Shown in pieces: positions 47,155-55,515 of a DNA stretch of 64,000 nucleotides. Each line of letters begins with the position of its first letter. Position 1 is the first letter of the stretch. A program made the translations under genes and the position numbers. The notes below the pieces were generated by a model. That model was not told the origin of the DNA. It did no database searches and worked only from the letters and a program-made list of their open reading frames with translations. This DNA comes from Pseudomonadota bacterium (GTDB lineage Bacteria > Pseudomonadota > Gammaproteobacteria > Acidiferrobacterales > UBA6901): positions 40,804 through 104,803 of the forward strand of contig JAKASJ010000009.1 in the NCBI GenBank assembly GCA_021819085.1, in the 5' to 3' direction.

Positions 47155-48384
47155 ATGAACATTCTATTCCTTTCACACTATTTTCCGCCCGAGGTCAATG
47201 CGCCTGCATCGAGGACCTATGACCACTGCCGGCAATGGGTGAAGGACGGCCATACGGTGACGGTGGTAACCTGCGTGCCCAATCATCCTCGTGGACAGGT
47301 GTACGAGGGGTACCGAAACCGGCTGTTTCAACGCGAGGAACGTGAGGGGATCAAAGTGATCCGGTTGTGGACCTATGTCACGGCCAATGAAGGGTTCCTG
47401 AAGAGGACCTTGAACTATGTCTCCTACATGACTTCCGTCATGGCGGCAATACCATGGATGCCTAAAGCGGACGTAGTCATTTCCACTTCGCCCCAGTTTT
47501 TCAACGGGCTCGCCGGCTACTTCGTCTCGCGCATGAAAAGAATCCCGTGGATTCTGGAAATCCGGGATCTATGGCCTGAATCCATACTTGTCGTGGGTGC
47601 GATCAAAAACCGGCTGATCATTAGAACGCTTGAGCGCTTGGAACATTTCGCCTATCGTAAAGCCGAGCGGATTGTCCCAGTTACCGAGGCGTTCAAAAGG
47701 TACATGGTAGGCCTCGGAATACCAGCCTCCAAGATCGAGGTGATCAAGAATGGCGTCGACCTGAACTTTTATCGGCCATTAGAGGGAGAAAACCCTGTCC
47801 TGGCGGAACTCGGCCTCCAGGGAAAATTCGTGGCATCTTATTTCGGCACACATGGCATGGCCCATCATCTCGAAACCGTCCTACAGGCAGCCCATGAATT
47901 GAGGGATCAAAAGGATATTCTTTTTCTGTTGGTCGGCGACGGCGCCGAACGCAATCGTCTTTTGAAAATGCGAGATGACATGGGGCTTGAAAACGTGATC
48001 ATGCTGGGGCAACAGCCAAAACAGAGAATGCCGTATCTGTGGGCCCTCTCGAATGTAAGCATGGTGCTGTTGAAGCACTCGGAACTGTTCAAGTCGGTCA
48101 TCCCGTCCAAGATATTCGAGAGCATGGCGATGCAGACTCCAATCATTCTCGGCGTGGAAGGAGAAAGCAGGGAGATCGTCAATACAGCGGGCGCCGGATT
48201 CTGCATCGATCCGGAAGATTCCCACGCGCTAGCAGCACGTATCCTGGACCTTCATCGCCACCCAGAATTTTGTAAAAATTTCGGTGCGAGTGGCCGTAGG
48301 CACGTGGCGGAAAATTATGATCGCGTCATGCTTGCCCGACGCTACGAGTCTATAATGTCGTTGCTATCCGCGCCCAGTGACTAG
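47155..48384 (+). CDS. Glycosyltransferase family 4, WbuB/WcaI-like
   Basis: A 409-residue GT-B enzyme opening ILFLSHYFPPEVNAPASRTY, the usual start of the WcaI/WbuB group, with VVTCVPNHPRGQVYEGY and WILEIRDLWPESI following. The donor domain has VASYFGTHGMAHHLETVL, LFLLVGDGAERNRLL, and SVIPSKIFESMAMQTPIILG (about 320-339) in place of a full EX7E. Relatives transfer N-acetylated amino-sugars such as FucNAc, so an amino-sugar donor is plausible. It ends the sugar-assembly run, and the exosortase gene follows after 185 bp. Confidence 0.83.
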   Translation: MNILFLSHYFPPEVNAPASRTYDHCRQWVKDGHTVTVVTCVPNHPRGQVYEGYRNRLFQREEREGIKVIRLWTYVTANEGFLKRTLNYVSYMTSVMAAIPWMPKADVVISTSPQFFNGLAGYFVSRMKRIPWILEIRDLWPESILVVGAIKNRLIIRTLERLEHFAYRKAERIVPVTEAFKRYMVGLGIPASKIEVIKNGVDLNFYRPLEGENPVLAELGLQGKFVASYFGTHGMAHHLETVLQAAHELRDQKDILFLLVGDGAERNRLLKMRDDMGLENVIMLGQQPKQRMPYLWALSNVSMVLLKHSELFKSVIPSKIFESMAMQTPIILGVEGESREIVNTAGAGFCIDPEDSHALAARILDLHRHPEFCKNFGASGRRHVAENYDRVMLARRYESIMSLLSAPSD

Positions 48385-48569
48385 CCAAGGCGCCGTTTTA
48401 TCTCTGCTGTCGCAACATTGGTGATGGCACGTAGAATTTTGTTCATTGATCGCATGCGCACGGGCACAACAACAATTGCAGAGTAGGCGTCGAAAACAGC
48501 AAACAACGACGATTTCAAAATATGAAATGCGTTGGAATCTCATAGCAGACTAAACGCGGCGGGATTTAC

Positions 48570-50150
48570 ATGAACGATTCGAGTACCGAGGCCACGAAGG
48601 TCTGGAAGGAGCCGATCAGTGTATGGCTTTTGCTGTTGGGAATGGCCGCCCTCATTGGCTTCATATTCTCGCACGGCCTCAGTGTGATGGTGGACTGGTG
48701 GGCACACCCTGCATACAGCTACGGTTATCTCATCCCCTTCATTACCCTGTTTTTGATCTGGCAGAAGAAGGACAAGCTGGAGAGCATGCCGTTCGAGGGG
48801 TCATGGTGGGGTATCGTCGTCGTGGCTCTAGGCGTACTGCTATTATTGGCCGCGGAATTGAGCACGCTCCTTAATGTCATCCAGTATGCCTTCCTTATCG
48901 TTACCCTGGGCACCGTCCTGGCCGCCGTCGGCGGGAAAGCATTCAAGGTCATCTGGGTGCCCCTGACAATCCTGATCTTCATGATACCGCTGCCGAACTT
49001 TCTGTTTTTCAATCTGACCCAGCAGCTGCAGCTCATCTCCTCCCAGCTCGGCGTGTGGGTCATACGCCTGTTCAATATTCCGGTTTTCCTCCAGGGCAAC
49101 GTCATCGACCTCGGCGTGTTCAAGCTCCAGGTAGCACGGGCCTGTAGCGGTCTGCGCTACCTGTTCCCCCTGATGACGCTCGGCTACATCGCCGCATACT
49201 TTTTCAAGGGGTCGTTCTGGAAACGCGTACTCATATTCCTCTCCAGCATGCCCATCACCGTCCTCATGAACAGCTTCCGGGTCGGCATGATCGGCGTGCT
49301 CGTAAACTACTGGGGGATTTCGATGGCGCAGGGATTCCTGCATGCTTTCGAGGGGTGGGTGGTATTCATGTTTTGCATCGGCATCATTGTGGCTGAGATG
49401 TGGGTCTTCGCCCATATCGGCAAGACCCGTCGGCCTTTGCGCGAAGTTTTCGGCCTGGAGTTTCCGGCCCCTACTCCGCCTGGCGCCGCTGTCCGCATGC
49501 GAGGTGTCCCGAAGCCACTCATTGCAACAGCCGGTCTTCTTGCGCTGGTCGCGGTTCTGCATAGCGTGCTCCCGCAAAGAGTGGAACACCCGCCGCAACG
49601 CACGGAATTCGCCGATTTTCCGATGAATTTAGGAGGCTGGCACGGAACACTGCAGCCGATGCAGTCCATCTACATCAACGCGCTCAAGTTCACCGACTAC
49701 CTCATGGCCAACTATACCGACACGGGCCACGACACAGTGAACTTCTACGTTGCCTATTACGCCACACAGCATGCCGGCGACTCGGCACATTCCCCGCGCT
49801 CCTGCATTCCCGGCGGCGGATGGGTGATCAAGAGTCTGTCGCAGCGCAACATCAAGGACGTGGAAATCGCGGGACAACCGCTGCGCGTCAATCGCGTCCT
49901 GATCGAGATGGGCGGCACCAAGCAACTGGTGTACTACTGGTTCCAGGAGCAGGGCCGTCTGCTCACGAATGAATATCTCGTCAAATGGTTCCTGTTCTGG
50001 GATGCGCTGACGCGCAATCGCTCTGACGGGGCACTGGTACGGCTGGTCACTGCCATTCCCCCTGACGAGACCGTTCGGGAAGGCGATGCGCGGCTGGCAT
50101 CGTTCGCGCGGGCCGTGAGCCCACACCTCGACGCCTTTGTTCCCAATTAG
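48570..50150 (+). CDS. xrtD: Exosortase with fused EpsI domain (XrtD-type)
   Basis: A 526-residue protein. Residues 1-290 form the exosortase with about eight TM helices and the transpeptidase-like triad: Cys192 in VARACSGLRYLFPL, Arg237 in MNSFRVGMIG, and His258 in GFLHAFEGW. Residues 315-526 are an EpsI (DUF3485) domain with a TM segment, ADFPMNLGGWHG, VAYYATQHAGDSAHSPRSCI, PGGGW, and VLIEMGGTKQLVYYWFQEQG. Fusion of the two parts, the length, and the VPLPA-type substrate in the locus point to exosortase D rather than XrtA. It should cut VPLPA-CTERM tails in the inner membrane. The next gene starts 190 bp downstream. Confidence 0.83.
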   Translation: MNDSSTEATKVWKEPISVWLLLLGMAALIGFIFSHGLSVMVDWWAHPAYSYGYLIPFITLFLIWQKKDKLESMPFEGSWWGIVVVALGVLLLLAAELSTLLNVIQYAFLIVTLGTVLAAVGGKAFKVIWVPLTILIFMIPLPNFLFFNLTQQLQLISSQLGVWVIRLFNIPVFLQGNVIDLGVFKLQVARACSGLRYLFPLMTLGYIAAYFFKGSFWKRVLIFLSSMPITVLMNSFRVGMIGVLVNYWGISMAQGFLHAFEGWVVFMFCIGIIVAEMWVFAHIGKTRRPLREVFGLEFPAPTPPGAAVRMRGVPKPLIATAGLLALVAVLHSVLPQRVEHPPQRTEFADFPMNLGGWHGTLQPMQSIYINALKFTDYLMANYTDTGHDTVNFYVAYYATQHAGDSAHSPRSCIPGGGWVIKSLSQRNIKDVEIAGQPLRVNRVLIEMGGTKQLVYYWFQEQGRLLTNEYLVKWFLFWDALTRNRSDGALVRLVTAIPPDETVREGDARLASFARAVSPHLDAFVPN

Positions 50151-50340
50151 CCTGCATCAAACCGTCACGGATAGACACGGGGGCGCAGCCAGACCGGTGG
50201 TATGCGGAACCTGCGCCCTGTCGACGTACATTGTCTGAAGGGTTCATAAGCATGACGGACCGTATTGGCAGGCGTGTAATGGCCAGCGATGACAGCCAGG
50301 GCTTCACCGTCCACTCAAGTCGACCCGCGAGCACTAGGCA

Positions 50341-51972
50341 TTGAGCTATCTTCTCGTCTTCTTTCTTGCGATGGTCACGAGCGTGGCCTTGATCCCGCTC
50401 ATGATCCGGCTTGCCCCCAGACTGGGCATGGTCGACCATCCCGACGCGCGCAAGGTTCATTCGGCGCCCATTCCGCGCGCCGGCGGCGTCGGCATCGCCA
50501 TCGGCACGCTGATCCCGGTGCTCATCTGGGCGCCTTTAGATCCGGCAATGCGTGCGTACCTTGCCGCCTCGCTGATCCTGCTCGGTTTCGGCATGTGGGA
50601 CGACGCCCGCACGCTCGGCGCCCCGGTGAAGTTTCTCGGCCAGTTTCTCGCAGCCGCCATTGTCGTCTACTACGGCCGCGTCTATGTGCTTTCCCTGCCG
50701 TTCATGGACCTGCACCGGCTGCCACTCTATCTTGCGCAGCCATTCACCGTGTTCGCGCTGGTCGGCATGATCAACGCACTCAATGTTTCCGACGGCCTGG
50801 ACGGTCTGGCCGGAGGTCTGTCGATACTGAGCCTGGGAGCCATCGCCTACCTGGCGTTGCAGTCCTCAGGCTATGGGGCGGTGGCCATCGCCCTGGCCAC
50901 GCTGGGCGGCGTACTTGGCTTCATGCGCTACAACACTCACCCCGCCAGAGTCTTCATGGGGGATGCCGGTAGTCAGTTTCTCGGATTTACGCTAGGCTTT
51001 CTCTCGGTGTTTCTGCTGCAAAAGGTCAACTCCGCCCTCAGTCCCGCGCTGCCGCTGCTGATCCTCGGCCTGCCCATCGCCGATCTGCTCGCGGTCATAG
51101 TGCAGAGACTTTATCTCGGTCTCAGCCCGTTTGTAGCAACCAAGCATCACGTGCACCACCGCCTGCTTGCGTGCGGCTTCGACCACTACGAGGCAGTCGT
51201 GATCATCTATGCAATCCAGACGGCTTTCATCGTTCTGGCGCTGCTCATGCGTTACGATGCCGACAGCGCAATCTTCACCGTTTATTTCGGTATCTCCGGA
51301 CTGCTTTTCCTGTTTCTGTTCGTGATGACACGCCTGGGGCTCAAAGTGCACGCATCGCGCGCTCCGTCGCGGTTATCGACTGCCATACGGACGGTCCGCA
51401 ACCACCCTCTCTTCTACGCCACTCCGGTGTTCGTGATCACCCTGTTCATTCCACTTCTTTTTCTAGCCATCGGCCTGTTCGCAGAGGATGTACCCAAGGA
51501 TTTCGGGATTGGCGCCTCGGTCCTTGCCACCGTGCTTCTGCTGCATCTGATCTTTTCCGGAACCAACGATTCGATCGTGCTGCGCGCCATCAGCTATGTC
51601 ACTGCAGCCTTCGTCATCTATCTGGAAAGCAAGTACCTCACCAGCCGGGCACCGCTGCTCAGTGCGGTGGAGACTAGCTATTTCATTGTGCTGGCCGCGG
51701 CCATCGGTCTGGCTGTTCGCTATGGCGCCACCATCGAATTCCGCACAACACCCATGGACTACCTCGTGATCCTGATCGTCCTGTCGGTGGGCCTGCTGAC
51801 GGGCGACAACACGCACCGGGCGTACATCGGGGCGATGGCCATCAAGCTCGTTATCGTATTCTACGGTTGCGAGTTCATCGCCTCGCGCATGAAAAGCCGC
51901 TGGAATCTGCTCAATCTCGCGTCGCTCGCAACCCTCACCATTCTCGGCATGCGCGGCCTAGGTCTGGCTTGA
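50341..51972 (+). CDS. Polyprenyl-phosphate HexNAc-1-phosphate transferase, WecA/MraY family, with extra C-terminal membrane domain
   Basis: A 543-residue membrane protein. Residues 1-320 match the WecA/MraY family: HPDARKVHSAPIPRAGG (about 33-49), MWDDAR with the Asp pair about 87-88, NALNVSDGLDGLAGG (about 145-159), RVFMGDAGSQFLGF (about 203-216), and the His-rich TKHHVHHRLLACGF (about 267-280). It should load a HexNAc-1-phosphate, probably GlcNAc, onto undecaprenyl phosphate to start the EPS repeat. Residues 350-543 form six or so further TM helices absent from E. coli WecA (367 residues), with no recognised domain. The start is a TTG. An in-frame TAG two codons earlier excludes any longer start, and the only alternative is ATG 50371. 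Confidence 0.83.
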   Translation: MSYLLVFFLAMVTSVALIPLMIRLAPRLGMVDHPDARKVHSAPIPRAGGVGIAIGTLIPVLIWAPLDPAMRAYLAASLILLGFGMWDDARTLGAPVKFLGQFLAAAIVVYYGRVYVLSLPFMDLHRLPLYLAQPFTVFALVGMINALNVSDGLDGLAGGLSILSLGAIAYLALQSSGYGAVAIALATLGGVLGFMRYNTHPARVFMGDAGSQFLGFTLGFLSVFLLQKVNSALSPALPLLILGLPIADLLAVIVQRLYLGLSPFVATKHHVHHRLLACGFDHYEAVVIIYAIQTAFIVLALLMRYDADSAIFTVYFGISGLLFLFLFVMTRLGLKVHASRAPSRLSTAIRTVRNHPLFYATPVFVITLFIPLLFLAIGLFAEDVPKDFGIGASVLATVLLLHLIFSGTNDSIVLRAISYVTAAFVIYLESKYLTSRAPLLSAVETSYFIVLAAAIGLAVRYGATIEFRTTPMDYLVILIVLSVGLLTGDNTHRAYIGAMAIKLVIVFYGCEFIASRMKSRWNLLNLASLATLTILGMRGLGLA

Positions 51973-52097
51973 ACCTTGCTGCGGGCTTACTACCGAGCCT
52001 GCTGAATTTGTGTTTTACTGTATTGTGTGGCGGCTGCGGTACATCGCGCCGGGCGTATTAAACATTCGATAATCAGCGGTGGGTTTGGAGGAGCAAC

Positions 52098-54485
52098 ATG
52101 CTTTTGCGCAAGAAATTTTCGGCGATCCTGGTTCTGATACTCGCAGCCATCGTGCTCGCAGCCTGCGGAGGGGCAGCCGGACGGGAAGCAGCATACCTAA
52201 AACGCGGCAAGGCCTATATGGCAAAACAGGATTACCCTAAAGCTGATGTCGAACTGAAGAATGTGTTGCAGATCAATCCGCGAAACGCCAAGGCCTGCTA
52301 CCTCCTTGCCAAATCCCAGGAAAAACAAGGCAATTATCAGCTGGCGTTCGGCTACTACGCCAAGGCGGTCGAACTGAAACCGGACTACCCTGCGGCGCAG
52401 GCCAGGCTCGGAACCTTCTACCTCTTATCCGGCAACCTTGCCAAAGCCAGTCAGACGGCCGACGCCATTCTCGCAAAGCATCCCACAGACGCAGACGGGC
52501 AACTGCTCAAGGCAGCAGTACTGGCGAAGCAGGGAAATGCGCAGGGCGCGATCAAGGAAGCGGGCGACGTGCTCGCCGCGGACCCCTCGAATTACCGGGC
52601 GGCTTCGCTGCTGGCCGTGATCTACGACAACCAGGGAAAAACCGCCCAGGGGATCGCTGTGCTACAGAAGTCGATCGTCGCGAACCCGAAAAACATTCCG
52701 TTGCGGATCAGCCTCATCAGGCTGTACGCAAAAAGCCCCAGCGACTACGGCAAGGCGGAACAGCTGTTTCGGCAAATCATCGCCATCGAACCCTCGAAGC
52801 TGCAGCCACGCGTTATGTTTGCGTCGTTTCTGGCTCATATAAACCAGGTCGACCAGGCGGAACAGGTACTGCGCGATGCAGTCCAGGCGGACCCCAAGGA
52901 CGTGCGCCGGCATGTAACGCTGGCTGAATTCCTGGCCACGAAGAAAAGTGTGGCACAGGCCGAGACCGAACTGCTGAAGACCATCCGGTCGTATCCCGAC
53001 TCCGACCAGCCGCGCTTCGCACTCGCTGCGCTGTACGCGCAGACCAGCGAGCCTGCCAAGGCCGAGGCGACCTACCGCGAAATCATCTCGCGGGACGACA
53101 CGAAGCCGGACGTCCTCAAGGCACGCGACCACCTGGCCGCGCTGCTTCTGCAAGAGGGCAGGACGGATGAAGGCATGAAGCTCGTCAAGAAGGTCCTGAA
53201 GGAAAACCCGCAGGACAATGACGCGCTGCTGCTCCAGGGAACGACAGCCCTGCAGCAGGGCCACGCGCTGACCGCGATATCGGCGTTCCGTTCCATCCTC
53301 AAGGAACAGCCCACCTCCGCCAAGGTGCTCGCGCTGCTGGCCCAGGCCAACATGATGAACCACGCGCCGGATCTCGCGAAGGAGGAACTGCAACGCGCCG
53401 TGAGCGACAATCCGCACGATGCCAACGCCCGCCTGCGCCTCGCCCAGTTTCTCATGCAGCAACACGACAGCGGAGCCGCACTCAAGCAGATCGACCGGGC
53501 GCTTATCGTTGCGCCCAACTACCCTGCCGCACTGCAGGCGAAGGCCGACGTGATGGTCTCCCGACACGACATCGCCGGCGCCGTGAACGCGCTCGAACAG
53601 CTCAGCGCCGCCTACCCCAAGGATCCGACCGGTCCCTACCGCCTGGGACAACTCTACGGATCGCAGAAGCAGTACGGACAGGCGGCAGCCCAGTTCGAAC
53701 TCGCGCTTGAACGGGCGCCGCAGTCGCCGCAGCTGCTGACCGCACTCATCAACACCTACATGGCCCAGGGCGCATCCGGAAAGGCAGTGGCGCGCCTTCA
53801 GGAAGCGATCAAGACTTCCCCGAACGACGCGCCGGCGCACGAGCTGCTGGGTGAAGTATACCTGCGTCTCAAACAATACCCGGATGCCGAGCGGGAACTG
53901 AAACACGCCATGGCCATCGCTCCGAAGTGGAATGCGCCCTACGCCAATCTTGCCCGGCTCGACCAGGAGCGCGGCGACAGCGCCGGCGCGCTGGCGCTGT
54001 ACCAGCAGGGTCTGAAAGCAATCCCCGGAGACGCGCAGCTACTGCTGGCACTGGCGAACTACTACGAGTCGAAGCACGACAACCATGACGCAATCGCGAC
54101 CTACCGCAGCGCAGTCAAAGCCAATCCGGCCGACGCGGTCGCAGCCAACAACTTGGCGACGCTGCTCGTGATCGAGGGCGGCAGCGCCCGGCTCAGGGAA
54201 GCACGCAAGCTCACCGCACCCCTGGCATCCTCGCCGGTGCCGGCATTCCAGGATACGGCGGGCTGGGTCGATCTGAAATCCGGCGATACCGACAAGGCCA
54301 TCGCGCTGCTGACCAAGGCGGTCGACGCGGCACCGCAGGTCCCCATCTTCCAGTACCACCTTGGCGTGGCCTACCACCAGAAGGGCAACGTTGCGGACGC
54401 CCGGATCCACCTGGCCAAGGCGGCGGCAGCACCCAACTTCGCCGACGCCGGCAAGGCGCGCGCGCTGCTGCGCACGCTGCACTGA
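52098..54485 (+). CDS. prsT: PEP-CTERM-system TPR lipoprotein PrsT
   Basis: A 795-residue lipoprotein. The signal is ILVLILAAIVLAAC with the lipobox LAAC (Cys about 22), and the residue after Cys is Gly, which permits outer-membrane sorting. The rest is about 20 TPR units from YLKRGKAYMAKQDYPKADVE to HLGVAYHQKGNVADARIHLA. Length, lipobox and locus match PrsT (TIGR02917), which accompanies PrsK and PrsR in exosortase genomes. It is probably a periplasmic scaffold for EPS or sorting. TTTGGAGGAG six bases before the ATG is a strong ribosome site. It differs in composition and layout from the cytoplasmic TPR-effector proteins at 0-9 kb. Confidence 0.9.
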   Translation: MLLRKKFSAILVLILAAIVLAACGGAAGREAAYLKRGKAYMAKQDYPKADVELKNVLQINPRNAKACYLLAKSQEKQGNYQLAFGYYAKAVELKPDYPAAQARLGTFYLLSGNLAKASQTADAILAKHPTDADGQLLKAAVLAKQGNAQGAIKEAGDVLAADPSNYRAASLLAVIYDNQGKTAQGIAVLQKSIVANPKNIPLRISLIRLYAKSPSDYGKAEQLFRQIIAIEPSKLQPRVMFASFLAHINQVDQAEQVLRDAVQADPKDVRRHVTLAEFLATKKSVAQAETELLKTIRSYPDSDQPRFALAALYAQTSEPAKAEATYREIISRDDTKPDVLKARDHLAALLLQEGRTDEGMKLVKKVLKENPQDNDALLLQGTTALQQGHALTAISAFRSILKEQPTSAKVLALLAQANMMNHAPDLAKEELQRAVSDNPHDANARLRLAQFLMQQHDSGAALKQIDRALIVAPNYPAALQAKADVMVSRHDIAGAVNALEQLSAAYPKDPTGPYRLGQLYGSQKQYGQAAAQFELALERAPQSPQLLTALINTYMAQGASGKAVARLQEAIKTSPNDAPAHELLGEVYLRLKQYPDAERELKHAMAIAPKWNAPYANLARLDQERGDSAGALALYQQGLKAIPGDAQLLLALANYYESKHDNHDAIATYRSAVKANPADAVAANNLATLLVIEGGSARLREARKLTAPLASSPVPAFQDTAGWVDLKSGDTDKAIALLTKAVDAAPQVPIFQYHLGVAYHQKGNVADARIHLAKAAAAPNFADAGKARALLRTLH

Positions 54486-55515
54486 CGGATCGGGCAGCGC
54501 ACTGCACCGGCTGCGCCCGACGAGGCGGCCTTCGGGGTGGTCAAGGCACACCCTGAAGGCCGGAATCCGTCCTCCTCCGAGAGCTCCGGTTCCTGACACC
54601 CTTCCGGGACACCTCGCGAGGAGCGTCCCGACGCACGTTCCGGACCGGTTACCCGAGTACGGTGCGTATTCCGTTCCATGGACTCCTGTCGGCAGCCGAA
54701 AACTTTATCCTTCCCCGGTCCGCGAACCCCGCTACCGGGTCTCAGCAGGCCCGCCAAGCCCCGAACTCCTCCTCAGACCGCGTGAGAGGAAGCCTGCGAT
54801 CCAGAAAGCGGTTTCAGAACCAATCCGTTGATTCTGAGAATCAACCCACGACGTATTATTAGTATCTAATATAATTAAATTGTTATATTTAAAGAGGTCC
54901 CATTTCGTCCGACATCCGGATTCGATCGCCGGATAACCGCGACGCACAATCGTGGTGTAATATTCCCGTGCTAGTATTATTCATACCGGTACGCGCCGAG
55001 CTTTACGCCAACCGCCCTGCGTCAGAGAAGCACCGACCAGCGCAAGTGCGCTGGAAAACGGGTTTCCGGGAATCGGAATAGCGAAAGCGCGACAGACAGG
55101 AACCGTACACGGCTAAAGGGGTCCGAAGCGAGCGGCCGTCGGCCGCAACTTGTCTGCCCAGGCCGTGTCCGCGATGCTTACCCCACCGCGCAGGCATGGT
55201 TCGATGCCTTCTTGCGCTCAGTAGCAAGAAACGCGCGGAAAGGGTCCAGGCACTGGATGCGCACGAGAAGGGAATCCATATCCGCATGCGCGCGCCGACC
55301 GGTAGCAGGACATCACCCGGACAACGGTACGGCAGCGACCTGCGTCGCTGATCGGACTGTCTGTACGGGATATTTGGCAGCCGCGGTCCTGCCGGGACAG
55401 GGTATACCGAAACGGGCGAGCGTGGTTTCGCCGCGGGGAGCCCAGTCCGGCAGCCCTGCAAGCGGGATTTGCTTCGACCTGCAGTGACTTGGGACACGGG
55501 GGCACGAAAGCATCA
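54486..55515. other. Long intergenic region between prsT and prsK
   Basis: 1030 bp without a supported gene. The first 350 bp are GC-rich with short frames. An island at 54853-54895 is strikingly AT-rich in this GC-rich setting and includes TATAAT at 54870-54875. A perfect palindrome lies just before it. From 54900 to 55515 both strands show only unrelated short frames. A small RNA or the prsK leader could be here, but no fold was identified. Confidence 0.5.
54827..54845. promoter_or_regulatory. 19-nt perfect palindrome, probable regulator site
   Basis: Nine-base arms (GTTGATTCT with AGAATCAAC) around a central G. It lies 25 bp before a TATAAT hexamer in an AT-rich island upstream of prsK. 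The compact dyad symmetry is typical of a dimeric helix-turn-helix operator rather than a terminator, as no T-run follows and no gene ends nearby. Confidence 0.5.

Noticed and set aside
48430..48450. Sigma-54-like TGGCACG upstream of the exosortase gene
   Set aside because: The TTG that could be the -12 part is three bases too far away, and no GC doublet stands at the required spacing.
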